From Streptomyces sp. JJ66 (GTDB lineage: Bacteria > Actinomycetota > Actinomycetes > Streptomycetales > Streptomycetaceae), in assembly GCF_019303495.1 (NCBI RefSeq), contig NZ_JAEVFI010000004.1, positions 61,388 through 125,387 on the forward strand: a DNA stretch of 64,000 nucleotides, written 5' to 3'. A program made the position numbers and the translations under genes. The notes below the pieces were generated by a model. It was given only the letters and a program-made list of their open reading frames with translations. It did not search any database and was not told where the DNA came from. Positions 20,816-31,699 of the stretch are shown here, piece by piece (within the stretch, counting starts at the first letter, position 1; each line of letters begins with the position of its first letter).

Positions 20816-21927
20816 TGTCCGCCGCTGAAACCCCCCAGAACGTCCAGAACGTCCAGAACGTCCAGAGCGCGGCCACCGAACCGGTGTTCGCCGTCCGCAA
20901 CCTGTGGAAGGTCTTCGGCCCCAAGGCCGAACGCGTCCCGCGCGACCCGGAGCTGGCCGCGCTCGACCCCGCCGAACTGGCCGCCCGCACCCGCTGCACC
21001 GCCGCCGTCCGCGACGTCTCCTTCGACGTCCGCCCCGGCGAGGTGTTCGTCGTCATGGGCCTGTCCGGCTCCGGCAAGTCCACGCTCGTGCGCTGCCTGA
21101 CCCGGCTCATCGAACCCACCAGCGGCACCCTGCACATCGACGGCGAGGACGTGCTCGCCATGGACACCGCCCGGCTGCGCGAACTGCGCCGCCACCGCGC
21201 CGCCATGGTCTTCCAGCACTTCGGCCTGCTCCCGCACCGCACCGTGCTGGACAACATCGCCTACGGCCTGGAGATCCAGGGCATGGCCAAGGCCGAACGC
21301 CGCGCCCGGGCCGAGGAGATGCTCACCAAGGTCGGCCTCGACGGACTCGGCGCCCGCCGCCCCGGCCAGCTCTCCGGCGGCCAGCAGCAGCGCGTTGGCC
21401 TGGCCCGCGCGCTCGCCGTGGACCCGCAGGTGCTGCTGTTCGACGAGCCGTTCAGCGCCCTGGACCCGCTGATCCGCCGGGACATGCAGGACGAGGTGGT
21501 GCGGCTGCACCGCGAGGAAGGCCGCACGATGGTCTTCATCACCCACGACCTGTCCGAGGCGCTGCGCCTGGGCGACCGCATCGCGCTCATGCGGGGCGGC
21601 GCCATCGCCCAGCTCGGCACGCCCGAGGAGATCGTCGCCACCCCCGCCGACGCCTACGTGCGCGACTTCGTGCGCGACGTGCCGCGCGAACAGGTCATCA
21701 CCGTGCGCCGCGCGCTGCGCCCGGCCACCGGTGAGGAGAGCGAGACCGGCACGGTGCTCCCGCCCGGCGCGGTGGTCGCCGACGCGATCGAGGCCGTCGC
21801 CCGCACCGGCGAGCACGTCCGCGTCATGGACGACGGCCGCCTCCTGGGCGTCGTGGACCACCAGCGGCTCCTGGCGGTGGTCGCCGGGCTGGACGAGGAC
21901 CCGGACCGGGAGGTGGTGGCCGCGTGA
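20815..21927 (+). CDS. Glycine betaine/proline ABC transporter ATPase
   Basis: A 370-aa ProV/OpuAA-type ATPase. Walker A is GLSGSGKST (residues 85-93), the signature LSGGQQQR starts at residue 189, and Walker B is LLFDEP (210-215). A C-terminal extension after residue 300 resembles a single CBS-like segment. The N-terminus carries a Q-N-V repeat encoded by a 9-base tandem repeat at 20836-20862. ATG 20815 follows GGGAGGTG. It overlaps both neighbours (TGATG before, GTGA after), so it is translationally coupled. It energises uptake of betaine or related osmolytes. Confidence 0.93.
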   Translation: MSAAETPQNVQNVQNVQSAATEPVFAVRNLWKVFGPKAERVPRDPELAALDPAELAARTRCTAAVRDVSFDVRPGEVFVVMGLSGSGKSTLVRCLTRLIEPTSGTLHIDGEDVLAMDTARLRELRRHRAAMVFQHFGLLPHRTVLDNIAYGLEIQGMAKAERRARAEEMLTKVGLDGLGARRPGQLSGGQQQRVGLARALAVDPQVLLFDEPFSALDPLIRRDMQDEVVRLHREEGRTMVFITHDLSEALRLGDRIALMRGGAIAQLGTPEEIVATPADAYVRDFVRDVPREQVITVRRALRPATGEESETGTVLPPGAVVADAIEAVARTGEHVRVMDDGRLLGVVDHQRLLAVVAGLDEDPDREVVAA

Positions 21928-24005
21928 GCGCACCCACCGTCGATCAGGCCGACCCTCCCGCCGACCCCACAGCCCCCGCCGACAAGAGCGCCCCCGCCAC
22001 CGCGCGGGCCGCGTCCGCCGAGCCCACGCCGGGTCTTGCCCTGCGGGCGCGGCGCGCCGTCCGGCCACCGGTCCTGCTGGTGGGCCTCGCCCTGGCCGTC
22101 GTCGTGATCAGCGCGCTGGCCACCGGCTCCGGCGCCTGGCCCGGCGGCCTCACCGTGGACGTGCGCACGCCGCTGGACTCCCTCAACAGCTGGCTCGTGG
22201 ACAACCGCACGACGCACTGGCTGTTCCTGTACTTCCTGCTGCACATCAGCAACACCGCCGAACTGTCGGTGGACGCGCTCACCGACCTGTTCGCCAGCCT
22301 CGGCTGGATCGGCGTCACCCTGCTCGGCACCGCCATCGCCTGGTACGCCGGAGGCGCGGGCCGCAACCGCCGGGCGCTGCGCACCGGCGCCACCGCGCTC
22401 GGCGTCTTCGCCGCCTGCGGCCTGCTGGGCATGTGGAAGCCGACGATGGAGACGCTGGCGCTGATGACCGTCGCCGTCGCCGTCGCCGCCCTCCTGGGCC
22501 TGCTGCTCGGGCTGGCCGCCGGACTCTCCGACCGCTGGGAACGCGCCCTGCGCCCCGTCTTCGACCTGATGCAGGTCATGCCCGCCTTCGCCTACCTGCT
22601 GCCGTTCGTGCTGCTGTTCGGCATCGGCGTGCCCTCGGCGCTGGTGGCCACCGTCATCTACGCCGCGCCGCCCATGGCCCGGCTCACCTCGCTCGGCCTG
22701 CGCGGCGCCTCCCCGGCCGCGCTGGAGGCGTCCGCCTCGCTCGGCGCGAGCCCCTGGCAGCGGCTGCGCACCGCCCGGCTGCCGCTCGCGCGCAAGGAGA
22801 TGCTGCTCGGGCTGAACCAGACGATCATGATGTGCCTGTCCATGGTCGTGCTCGCCTCCGTCGTCGGCTCCGGCGGCCTGGGCGACCGCATCTACCAGGC
22901 GCTCGGCAAGCTCAACGTCGGCCAGGCGCTGGCCGCGGGCATCTGCGTCGTCCTGCTCGCCGTCCTGCTGGACCGCACCACCGCCGCCGCGGGCGCCCGC
23001 CTCGACGACGCCGACACCGGCTCCGGTTCCGGCTCTGGCGTCAGCGGCCGCCTGGCCCGGTTGCGCGGCTGGCCCGGCTGGCTGGGCCTCGGCGTGCTGA
23101 CGGCCGTGCTCGCCGCCGTCGGCCCGTACCTGGGCGAGCGCGCGTGGCCGCGCGAGTGGCGCGTCAACATCGCACCGTGGGTCAACGACGCCGTGGCCTG
23201 GACCGAGGACACCATCGGCTCCGGTGTGCCCGTCGTCGGCGGCACCCTCACCTGGTCCAACTTCATCACCGAGTGGGTGCTCAACCCCCTGCGCGACGGG
23301 CTGAACGCCACCCCGTGGTGGGCGCTGATCCTGCTCGCCGCGAGCCTCGCCTGGACCGTCGGCCGCTGGCGCGCCGCGCTCACCGCGACCGCCTCGCTCG
23401 GCGTCATCGGCGTGCTCGGCCTGTGGACACGGTCGATGGACACGCTCTCCCAGGTGCTCCTCGCGCTGCTGATCACCCTCGTCGTCGGCTTCGCCGTCGG
23501 CGTGCTGGCCGCCCGGGTGCCCCGGGTGGAACGGCTGCTGCGCCCGGTGCTGGACGCCATGCAGACGATGCCGCAGTTCGTGTACCTGATCCCGGTCGTC
23601 GCGCTGCTCAGCGCGGGCCGCGTCGCGGGCGTCACCGCCGCCGTGGTGTTCGTGCTGCCCGCCGTCATCCGCGTCACCACGCAGGGCATCCGGCAGGTGG
23701 ACCCGGCCACCGTGGAGGCCGCCCGCTCGCTCGGCGCCACCGGCTGGCAGGAGTTGCGCCAGGTACAGCTGCCGCTGGCCCGGCGGGCGCTGCTCGTCGC
23801 CGTCAACCAGGGCGTGGTGCTGGTGCTGTCCATGGTCGTCATCGCGGGCATGGTCGGCGGCGGCGCGCTGGGCATCGACGTCATCACCGGCCTGGCCAAG
23901 GGTGACCTGGCGCTCGGCCTGCCCGCCGGAGCGGCCATCGTCTGCCTCGGCATCCTCCTGGACCGCCTCACCCAGCCTGGCACGCCCGACACCGCCCGCC
24001 GCTGA
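21924..24005 (+). CDS. Glycine betaine ABC transporter permease, two fused ProW-like domains
   Basis: A 693-aa permease containing two complete binding-protein-dependent permease domains. The first spans about residues 170-360, with the EAA-type loop [14 protein letters not shown]. The second spans about 495-680, with [13 protein letters not shown]. Each half has its own upstream helices, so it is an internal tandem fusion of two ProW/OpuAB units. A single chain could therefore form the whole channel. A disordered Pro/Ala-rich N-terminus of about 45 residues precedes them. GTG 21924 overlaps the ATPase stop as GTGA. Confidence 0.92.
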   Translation: MSAPTVDQADPPADPTAPADKSAPATARAASAEPTPGLALRARRAVRPPVLLVGLALAVVVISALATGSGAWPGGLTVDVRTPLDSLNSWLVDNRTTHWLFLYFLLHISNTAELSVDALTDLFASLGWIGVTLLGTAIAWYAGGAGRNRRALRTGATALGVFAACGLLGMWKPTMETLALMTVAVAVAALLGLLLGLAAGLSDRWERALRPVFDLMQVMPAFAYLLPFVLLFGIGVPSALVATVIYAAPPMARLTSLGLRGASPAALEASASLGASPWQRLRTARLPLARKEMLLGLNQTIMMCLSMVVLASVVGSGGLGDRIYQALGKLNVGQALAAGICVVLLAVLLDRTTAAAGARLDDADTGSGSGSGVSGRLARLRGWPGWLGLGVLTAVLAAVGPYLGERAWPREWRVNIAPWVNDAVAWTEDTIGSGVPVVGGTLTWSNFITEWVLNPLRDGLNATPWWALILLAASLAWTVGRWRAALTATASLGVIGVLGLWTRSMDTLSQVLLALLITLVVGFAVGVLAARVPRVERLLRPVLDAMQTMPQFVYLIPVVALLSAGRVAGVTAAVVFVLPAVIRVTTQGIRQVDPATVEAARSLGATGWQELRQVQLPLARRALLVAVNQGVVLVLSMVVIAGMVGGGALGIDVITGLAKGDLALGLPAGAAIVCLGILLDRLTQPGTPDTARR

Positions 24006-24053
24006 GCGGTCCCCGACTCCCACCCCCCTTTCCGTAACCGAAGGAAGCATGCC

Positions 24054-24989
24054 ATGCACAGCAAACCCCTACGCACCTCCGTCATCGCCGGCGCCGGACT
24101 GGCCGGTCTGCTCCTGAGCTCCTGCTCTGCGGAATCCAACGAGGTCACCATCGCGGTGCCGTCCTGGGTCGGCGCGCAGGCCAACGCCGCCGTGGCCGGT
24201 CAGCTCCTGGAGGACGAACTCGGCGTGGACGTCGAGCAGAAGCAGATGGACGAGCCCGTCGCCTTCGACGCGCTGCACAGCGGCAAGGCGGACGCCATCC
24301 TGGAGGACTGGGGCGGCGTCCCGAAGAAGGAGAAGAAGTACGTCGAGGAGACCAAGACCGTCACCGCCGGCGGTGACCTCGGCGTCACCGGCCACATCGG
24401 CTGGTTCGTGCCGAAGTACTTCGCCGACGAGAACCCCGAGGTCCTGGACTACCGCAACCTCAACGACTTCGCCGGCGACTTCAAGACCTCCGAATCCGGC
24501 GACCAGGGCCACTTCATCGGCGCCGCGCCCTCGTACACCACGTACGACAAGCACCTGGTGAAGAACCTGGACCTGGACTACAAGGTCATCCCCACCGGCA
24601 GTGAGGCCGCGCAGCTCAAGGAGATCCAGCGGCTGTACGACGCCGAAGAGCCGTTCCTCACCTACTGGTGGGACCCGCAGTGGATGAACGCCGAGATCGA
24701 GATGGTCGAGGTGAAGCTGCCGGAGTACACCGAGGGCTGCAACGAGCCCGCGGAGGAGACCGCGTGCGGTTACGAGACGCTGCCGCTGCAGAAGTACTTC
24801 AACGCCGACTTCGCGGAGAACGGCGGCGACGCCGCCGAGTTCCTGAAGAACTTCCAGTGGACGACGGAGGACCAGAACGAGGTCGCCCGCATGATCGCGG
24901 GCGAGGACATGTCCCCGGAGGACGCGGCGTCGCAGTGGATCGCGGACCACGAGGACGTCTGGAAGAAGTGGCTCCCCAAGGAGAGCTGA
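24054..24989 (+). CDS. Glycine betaine-binding lipoprotein (ProX/OpuAC type)
   Basis: A 311-aa solute-binding lipoprotein. The signal peptide ends in lipobox LSSC (Cys at about residue 24). The mature part has the type II binding protein fold segments TIAVPSWVG, LHSGKADAILEDWGG and TYWWDPQWM. The tryptophans and aromatic residues resemble those that cage quaternary amines in OpuAC/ProX proteins. ATG 24054 follows AAGGAAG. It is the last gene of the betaine cassette and is followed by a bidirectional hairpin. Confidence 0.93.
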   Translation: MHSKPLRTSVIAGAGLAGLLLSSCSAESNEVTIAVPSWVGAQANAAVAGQLLEDELGVDVEQKQMDEPVAFDALHSGKADAILEDWGGVPKKEKKYVEETKTVTAGGDLGVTGHIGWFVPKYFADENPEVLDYRNLNDFAGDFKTSESGDQGHFIGAAPSYTTYDKHLVKNLDLDYKVIPTGSEAAQLKEIQRLYDAEEPFLTYWWDPQWMNAEIEMVEVKLPEYTEGCNEPAEETACGYETLPLQKYFNADFAENGGDAAEFLKNFQWTTEDQNEVARMIAGEDMSPEDAASQWIADHEDVWKKWLPKES

Positions 24990-24998
24990 GCCCGCGTT

Positions 24999-25039
24999 CC
25001 CGCATGCTCCCCCACCGAGCGGCTGGGGGAGCATGCGGG
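24999..25039. terminator. Bidirectional terminator, betaine cassette / rocD
   Basis: Perfect 16-bp inverted repeat (24999-25014 with 25024-25039), 9-base loop, between convergent genes. Confidence 0.85.
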
Positions 25040-25049
25040 AAGGCTCCTC

Positions 25050-26279
25050 TTAACGGGCCAGCACCTCGCGCAGGCGGGTCAGCGCCCAGTCCAGGTCCTC
25101 CTTGGTGATCACCAGCGGCGGCGCGATCCGGATCGTGGAGCCGTGCGTGTCCTTCACCAGCACGCCCTCGGCCATCAGCCGCTCCGACAGCTCGCGGCCC
25201 GTGCCGAACGCGGGGTCCACCTCGACCCCGGCCCACAGCCCCCGGCCGCGTACCGCGCTCACCCGGCCGTCGGCGGCCAGCAGCGCGAGTTCCTGGTGCA
25301 GGTGGTCGCCCAGCTCCGCCGCCCGCTGCTGGAACTCCCCGGTCCGCAGCATGGCCACCACCTCCAGCGCCACCGCGCAGGCCAGCGGGTTGCCGCCGAA
25401 CGTCGAACCGTGCTCGCCGGGCCGGTAGACGCCCAGCACCTCGCGGGAGGAGACGACGGCGGAGACGGGGACGATGCCACCGCCCAGCGCCTTGCCCAGC
25501 ACGTACACGTCCGGCACGACGTCCTCGTGCTCGCAGGCGAACGTGCGGCCCGTGCGCCCGAGCCCGGACTGGATCTCGTCGGCCATGAACAGCACGTTCC
25601 GCGCCCGGGTCAGCTCGCGGACGCCCGCGAGGTAACCGGGCGGCGGCACCAGCACGCCCGCCTCGCCCTGGATCGGCTCCAGCAGCACGGCGACGGTCTC
25701 GGCGTCCACGGCCGCCTCAAGGGCCGCGAGGTCGCCGTAGGGGACGATCTCGAAGCCGGGCGTGTAGGGGCCGTAGTCGGCGCGGGCCTCCTCGTCGGTG
25801 GAGAAGCTGACGATCGTCGTCGTGCGGCCGTGGAAGTTGTTCGCGGCGACGACGATCTTCGCCCGCCCGTCCGGCACCCCCTTGACGCGGTAGCCCCACT
25901 TGCGCGCGGTCTTCACCGCCGTCTCGATCGCCTCCGCGCCGGTGTTCATCGGCAGTACCGCCTCCATGCCGCACAGCTCGGCGAGCTGGACGCAGAACGC
26001 GGCGAAGCGGTCGTGGTGGAAGGCACGGGAGGTGAGGGTGAGGCGGTCCAGCTGGTCCCGGGCGGCGGCGAGCAGCCGCGGGTTGCCGTGGCCGAAGTTC
26101 AGCGCCGAGTACCCGGCGAGCAGGTCGAGGTAGCGGCGGCCCTCGACGTCCGTCATCCAGGCGCCCTCGGCGGAACGGACGACAACGGGCAGCGGGTGGT
26201 AGTTGTGCGCGCTGTGCGCGTCGGCGGCGGCGATCAGTTCGGCGGCGGAGGGCGCGGCAGAGGAGGAGGGCTGGGACAT
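25050..26279 (-). CDS. rocD: Ornithine--oxo-acid aminotransferase
   Basis: A 409-aa class-III PLP aminotransferase. Motifs are the NTGAEAIETAVKTARKW segment, FHGRT, the DEIQSGLGRTG motif with the PLP-binding Asp, and VLGKALGGG with the Schiff-base Lys. The N-terminal HNYHPLPVV and YSALNFGHGNPR are typical of ornithine delta-aminotransferase, which converts ornithine to glutamate semialdehyde, a step toward proline or glutamate. GTG 26282 directly precedes ATG 26279; I chose the ATG. Acetylornithine aminotransferase is a less likely alternative. It is divergent from trpS. Confidence 0.9.
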   Translation of the reverse strand: MSQPSSSAAPSAAELIAAADAHSAHNYHPLPVVVRSAEGAWMTDVEGRRYLDLLAGYSALNFGHGNPRLLAAARDQLDRLTLTSRAFHHDRFAAFCVQLAELCGMEAVLPMNTGAEAIETAVKTARKWGYRVKGVPDGRAKIVVAANNFHGRTTTIVSFSTDEEARADYGPYTPGFEIVPYGDLAALEAAVDAETVAVLLEPIQGEAGVLVPPPGYLAGVRELTRARNVLFMADEIQSGLGRTGRTFACEHEDVVPDVYVLGKALGGGIVPVSAVVSSREVLGVYRPGEHGSTFGGNPLACAVALEVVAMLRTGEFQQRAAELGDHLHQELALLAADGRVSAVRGRGLWAGVEVDPAFGTGRELSERLMAEGVLVKDTHGSTIRIAPPLVITKEDLDWALTRLREVLAR

Positions 26280-26321
26280 CACACGCTCCGATCGGTCGGG
26301 TCAACGCTCACAGGCTGGTGA

Positions 26322-27527
<1,206 letters not shown>

Positions 27528-27602
27528 TATTTCCCGGATAGGCTGAGCGGCTTCGCACACCGGATGCGTACGCACGGACAGGAGCGGCAGGAGGGAGAGG
27601 AC

Positions 27603-28193
27603 GTGGGGACCTGCACGGTCGGCGTGTCGATCGCGGTCCCGGAGCCGTACGGCAGCATGCTCCAGCAGTGCCGTACGGGCTTCGGGGACACCGCGGCCCA
27701 CGGCATCCCCACCCACGTCACCCTCCTGCCGCCCACTGAGGTCGAGGCGGCCGACCGCGAGGTGATCGAGCGGCATCTCGCGGAGGTGGCCGCCGCCGGT
27801 CAGCCGTTCCCGATGCGGCTGTCCGGCACCGACACCTTCCGCCCCCTCTCGCCCGTGGTCTTCGTGCGCGTCGCGGAGGGCGCGGCGTCCTGCCACGGGC
27901 TCCAGGAGCGGGTGCGGGCCCCCGAGGGGCCGCTCGCGCGGGAGCTGAACTTCCCGTACCACCCGCACGTCACCATCGCCCACGGCATCGACGAGGCCGC
28001 GATGGACCGGGCGCAGCGCGAGCTGTCCGACTTCGAGGCGGCCTGGCTGATCACCGGCTTCGCGCTGTACGAGCAGAACACGCGGGACGGGGTATGGCGG
28101 CTGGTGCGGGAGTTCCGCTTCACGGGGAGACCGCCGCTGCCCTCCCTGCCCCAGCAGTCGGGCAGGTCACGGCCGGCGGCCCCAGCGAGCTGA
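27603..28193 (+). CDS. 2'-5' RNA ligase / cyclic phosphodiesterase family protein
   Basis: A 196-aa member of the 2H phosphoesterase superfamily: the two HxT motifs are THVTLLPP (about residue 38) and PHVTIAHGI (about residue 120). Such proteins hydrolyse cyclic phosphates or ligate RNA ends; the actual substrate is unknown. GTG 27603 sits behind a strong GGAGGGAGAGG, better than ATG 27564. It follows trpS by 75 bases and could be co-transcribed. Its stop lies within the loop of a hairpin. Confidence 0.82.
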   Translation: MGTCTVGVSIAVPEPYGSMLQQCRTGFGDTAAHGIPTHVTLLPPTEVEAADREVIERHLAEVAAAGQPFPMRLSGTDTFRPLSPVVFVRVAEGAASCHGLQERVRAPEGPLARELNFPYHPHVTIAHGIDEAAMDRAQRELSDFEAAWLITGFALYEQNTRDGVWRLVREFRFTGRPPLPSLPQQSGRSRPAAPAS

Positions 28194-28207
28194 AGGCTGG
28201 GGCCGCC
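28175..28207 (+). terminator. Hairpin overlapping the RNA ligase stop
   Basis: Perfect 12-bp inverted repeat (28175-28186 with 28196-28207) with a 9-base loop that contains the preceding gene's stop codon. It probably terminates the trpS/RNA-ligase transcript. Confidence 0.6.
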
Positions 28208-28326
28208 GCTCTGCGGCCCCGGAACCGGTGCGCGCTGAGGTCCGTGCTCCCGCTGCGGGGCCGTCCGGTGGAGTGGTTTCCGGCGGGTGCCCCTTGCTTT
28301 GCCGGACGGAGGGTAGAAGGGGCTGC

Positions 28327-29553
28327 ATGGATTGGCTGACCCGGTTGCCGTACGTCGGCCCGCTCGTGGTGAAGCTCACGCACACGCACCTGTGGCGCGC
28401 CTACGAGCGGATGGACGCGACGCACTGGACGCGCCTGTCCGCCGCGATCACCTTCACCAGCTTCATGGCGCTGTTCCCGGGGCTGGCGCTCGCGGCCGCC
28501 GTGGGCGCCGCGTTCCTCACCGAGAGCCAGATCGGCACCGCGCAGGACTGGCTGTCCGCCCAGCTGCCGGGCATCGCCGACCAGGTGGGCCTCCAGTCCT
28601 TCGTGGACAACGCCGGTACGGTCGGGCTCATCGCGGGCACCGCGCTGCTGTTCACCGGGCTGAACTGGGTGGAGTCGGTGCGCGGGTGCGTGCGCGCGGT
28701 GTGGCGGTGTCCGGAGGAAGAACTCAACCCGGTCCTGGTCAAGCTGCGGGACCTGGGCATGCTGGCCGGGCTCGGCGGTGTGGTGGTGGTCTCGCTGGCG
28801 GGCTCGGCGTTCGCCGTCGGCGCGGTGGACTGGACGGCCGACCAGCTGGGCGTGGAGCGCGCGGGGGTGGCGCGCGCGGTGCTCCAGACCGTGCCCGTCG
28901 TCGCCGCCCTCGGCGTCGATTTCCTGCTCCTGGGCTATCTGCTCACCCGTATCCCGGGCGTGCGCCCGCCGCGCTGGGTGCTGCTCCAGGCCGGGCTGAT
29001 CGGCGCCGTCGGCTTCGAGCTGCTGAAGCTGCTGCTCGGCGGCTACCTCAAGGGCGTCGCCGCAAAGAGCATGTACGGCGCGTTCGGCGTGCCCGTGGCG
29101 CTGCTGCTGTGGATGAACCTCGTGGCCAGGCTGCTGCTGTTCTGCGCCGCCTGGGCGGCCACGGCCCGGGAGGTGCGGGAGGAGACGGGGGAGCAGCCCC
29201 GGGCATGTCTCGGTGCCGAGTCCGCCGAGTCCGCCGAAGACGCCGAAGACGCCCCGGGCTCCCTGCCCTCGGAGCCTTCCGGGGACGGGGACGGGGACGG
29301 GGACGGGCACGGGGAACCCGGGACGTCCGACGCCGGAGGCAGGCGCACCGGGAGCCAGCGCACCGGGCCGCGCGAGCAGGTCGCCCGGGCGATGGCCCGG
29401 GTCCGGAAGGCGCTGGGGGTGACACCGGCGCATGACCCGCCGCCGGGGGAGACCCAGCCTGGGGAGTCCCAGCCGGGGAAGACGAAGGCGCGGGCAACCC
29501 AGCCGGGGAAGACGAAGGCGCGGGCAACCCAGCCGGGGGAGGCGCAGAGGTAA
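28327..29553 (+). CDS. YihY/BrkB family membrane protein
   Basis: A 408-aa protein with six predicted membrane helices between about residues 35 and 285. It has the family's SAAITFTSFMALFPGLALAAA start and the GAFGVPVALLLWMNLVARLLLF ending. YihY-family proteins are proposed transporters or channels; the old RNase BN name is wrong. The C-terminal ~120 residues are hydrophilic and repetitive: a GDGDGDGHG stretch and two KTKARATQPG units encoded by a 30-base repeat. ATG 28327 follows AGAAGGGG. No operon partner is evident. Confidence 0.85.
   Translation: MDWLTRLPYVGPLVVKLTHTHLWRAYERMDATHWTRLSAAITFTSFMALFPGLALAAAVGAAFLTESQIGTAQDWLSAQLPGIADQVGLQSFVDNAGTVGLIAGTALLFTGLNWVESVRGCVRAVWRCPEEELNPVLVKLRDLGMLAGLGGVVVVSLAGSAFAVGAVDWTADQLGVERAGVARAVLQTVPVVAALGVDFLLLGYLLTRIPGVRPPRWVLLQAGLIGAVGFELLKLLLGGYLKGVAAKSMYGAFGVPVALLLWMNLVARLLLFCAAWAATAREVREETGEQPRACLGAESAESAEDAEDAPGSLPSEPSGDGDGDGDGHGEPGTSDAGGRRTGSQRTGPREQVARAMARVRKALGVTPAHDPPPGETQPGESQPGKTKARATQPGKTKARATQPGEAQR
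29471..29540 (+). repeat. 30-bp tandem repeat inside the YihY gene end
   Basis: Two exact 30-base copies (29471-29500, 29501-29530) and a 10-base partial third keep the reading frame and encode repeated K-T-K-A-R-A-T-Q-P-G. Copy number could vary by slippage. Confidence 0.85.
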
Positions 29554-29629
29554 CCGCACGTCCGTTCGGTGTACCCTCCACCGCTGGCATGCGTTGTGTG
29601 ACCGGTACCAGAGTTTGAAGGAGAGCTGC

Positions 29630-30868
29630 GTGAGCGAGACGGCGACGAGCGGTGCGGCGATCCCGGAGCCGAGCATCCCGCACCAGACCGGGACGCTGGC
29701 GTCGGACGCGGATCTGGCGCCCGCGCAGCGCCTGCGGCGGCGCCTGGAGCGGCTGATTGGCACCCCGGCCACCGAGGGCAACGCTCTGACCCGGCTGCGG
29801 AACGGCGACGAAATCTTCCCCGCGATGCTGGAGCGCGTGCGCGCGGCCCAGCACACCGTGGACATGATGACCTTCGTCTACTGGCGCGGTGACATCGCCC
29901 GCGAGTTCGCGCACGCGCTGTGCGAGCGGGCCCGGGCCGGGCTGCGGGTGCGGGTGCTGCTGGACGGGTTCGGCAGCCGCCCCATCGAGAAGCACCTGCT
30001 GGAGGAGATGGACGAGGCCGGGGTCCACGTCGCCTGGTTCCGCAAGCCGCTGTGGCTGTCGCCGTTCAAGCAGAACCACCGCTGCCACCGCAAGGTGCTG
30101 GTGGTGGACGAGCAGATCGCGTTCACCGGCGGTGTCGGCATCGCCGGGGAGTGGTGCGGTGACGCGCGCAACGAGCACGAGTGGCGCGACACCCACGTGG
30201 AGGTGCGCGGCCCGGCGGTGGACGGCATCGCGGCGGCGTTCGCGCAGAACTGGGCCGAGTGCCGCCCCGACCTGTTCGACGACCGTGACCGGTTCGTCCA
30301 CCAGGAGCCGCACGGCGACGCCGTCGTCCAGGTGGTGCGGGGCTCGGCCAGCATCGGATGGCAGGACATGCAGACCCTGCTGCGCATCGTCATCGAGACG
30401 GCTGAGCGGCGGCTGCGCCTGACCACCGCGTACTTCGCCCCGGACACGTACTTCATCAACCTGCTGTGCGAGGCAGCGCGTCGCGGCGTCGCGGTGGAGA
30501 TCCTGCTTCCCGGCCCGTACACCGACGAACGGCTGTGCCAGCTGGCCGGGCAGAGCCACTACCTGGAGCTGCTGGCCAGCGGCGTCAAGATCTACCAGTT
30601 CCAGCCGACGATGCTCCACGCGAAGATCATCACGGTGGACGGCATCGCCTCCCTCGTCGGCTCCACCAACGTCAACCGCCGCTCGCTGGACCACGACGAA
30701 GAGGTCATGCTCGCCGTCATCGACGACGCGTTCACGGCCACCCTGGACGCCGACTTCGAGGCGGACCTGACCCGGGCCGAGGCCATCTGCCCGCGCCGCT
30801 GGCGCTCCCGCCCCGGCCTGCAACGCCTGGGTGAACTCGCCGTCGCCCCGATCCGCCGCTTCCTGTGA
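29630..30868 (+). CDS. Phospholipase D family protein, cardiolipin synthase-like
   Basis: A 412-aa protein with two exact HKD motifs: HRKVLVVD (His153, Lys155, Asp160) followed by FTGG, and HAKIITVD (His330, Lys332, Asp337) followed by VGSTNVNRRS. This is the cardiolipin synthase-type PLD layout, which joins phosphatidyl groups or exchanges headgroups. Unlike classic bacterial Cls it has no N-terminal membrane helices; the first 60 residues are hydrophilic. GTG 29630 follows AAGGAGAG, a near-ideal site. It is convergent with the Ter-type gene. Confidence 0.87.
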   Translation: MSETATSGAAIPEPSIPHQTGTLASDADLAPAQRLRRRLERLIGTPATEGNALTRLRNGDEIFPAMLERVRAAQHTVDMMTFVYWRGDIAREFAHALCERARAGLRVRVLLDGFGSRPIEKHLLEEMDEAGVHVAWFRKPLWLSPFKQNHRCHRKVLVVDEQIAFTGGVGIAGEWCGDARNEHEWRDTHVEVRGPAVDGIAAAFAQNWAECRPDLFDDRDRFVHQEPHGDAVVQVVRGSASIGWQDMQTLLRIVIETAERRLRLTTAYFAPDTYFINLLCEAARRGVAVEILLPGPYTDERLCQLAGQSHYLELLASGVKIYQFQPTMLHAKIITVDGIASLVGSTNVNRRSLDHDEEVMLAVIDDAFTATLDADFEADLTRAEAICPRRWRSRPGLQRLGELAVAPIRRFL

Positions 30869-30925
30869 CGCCTCGCGTGGCGTGGGGGCGGACGCCGGCC
30901 GGCGGCGCCCGCACCCACGTCAGCG

Positions 30926-31594
30926 CTACTTGCGGCCCGGCGCCCAGTCCATGCCCCACTGGTACGCCTGGTCGAGCGCCTTCTGCGCTCCGCGCACGTG
31001 CCGCACCTCGCGCTGCACGGTCAGCCCCCGCCCGGTGTTCTCGATCATCGCGATGGCGCAGATCCGCGACTGCTGGTCCGACTCGTCCAGCCGCACCTCG
31101 ATCGGCGCCTGCCCGGGCCGGGTGAGCGTCACCACGGCGTCGGCCTGCTCCCAGTTCGGCACGCCCTCGTAGATGAGCGCGAACACCAGGACCCGCTTGA
31201 TGGAGTCGGCGTGCTCCAGCTCGATGCGCAGGTTCTCCCCGGCGACGGCGGCTCCGGAGCGGTCGTCGCCGTCGAGTGAGAGCACCGTCCGGCCTGCCTT
31301 GTCCCGCGCGGTGAACGCGTTGCCGAGCGCCTGGACGACGCCCTTGGAACCGTCGCTGAACTCCCACAGGCAGCCCAGGTCCAAGTCGATTCCGCCCTGC
31401 GGCTGGAACGCGGACTGCAACTTGGCCAGGAAGCCGCGCTTGCCGCCGCCGCCCGCCGCGTCGCCCTCGGGCCGGGCGTTCCAGTTCAGGTTCACCGTGA
31501 GGGTGCCATGGGCGGCCTCGGACTTGTCCAGGGAAACCCGGGGGGACTCCTTCGTCAGTGTCACCTTGCTCGGGCTGCTACCACCATCGGTCAC
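30926..31594 (-). CDS. Tellurium-resistance/stress protein, TerA/TerD-like
   Basis: A 222-aa protein with the Ter domain segments LTVNLNWN, DLDLGCLWEFSDG, LSLDGDDRSG and FALIYEGVPNWEQADAVVTL. The Asp-rich loops resemble the calcium-binding sites of TerD. These cytoplasmic proteins are linked to tellurite, phage and stress responses; their biochemistry is unresolved. GTG 31594 sits behind a strong AAGGAGG. It stands alone, with no terZABCDE cluster around it. The TerA-versus-TerD choice is uncertain. Confidence 0.8.
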   Translation of the reverse strand: MTDGGSSPSKVTLTKESPRVSLDKSEAAHGTLTVNLNWNARPEGDAAGGGGKRGFLAKLQSAFQPQGGIDLDLGCLWEFSDGSKGVVQALGNAFTARDKAGRTVLSLDGDDRSGAAVAGENLRIELEHADSIKRVLVFALIYEGVPNWEQADAVVTLTRPGQAPIEVRLDESDQQSRICAIAMIENTGRGLTVQREVRHVRGAQKALDQAYQWGMDWAPGRK

Positions 31595-31699
31595 GCTGGC
31601 CTCCTTCGCTGTGCCTGTGCCACGACGCTAACGGTTCGCGGGCCGTTGGTATGCCCCGGGGGCGGCGATTCCCCGGGCGGCACCCCCCGGTCGTGGCGC

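Noticed and set aside
21654..24059. 801-codon minus-strand open frame
   Set aside because: Antisense to the betaine ABC genes; no ribosome site or domain.
30869..30925. Hairpin between the phospholipase D and Ter-type genes
   Set aside because: GC-rich self-complementarity is imperfect and not better than background.
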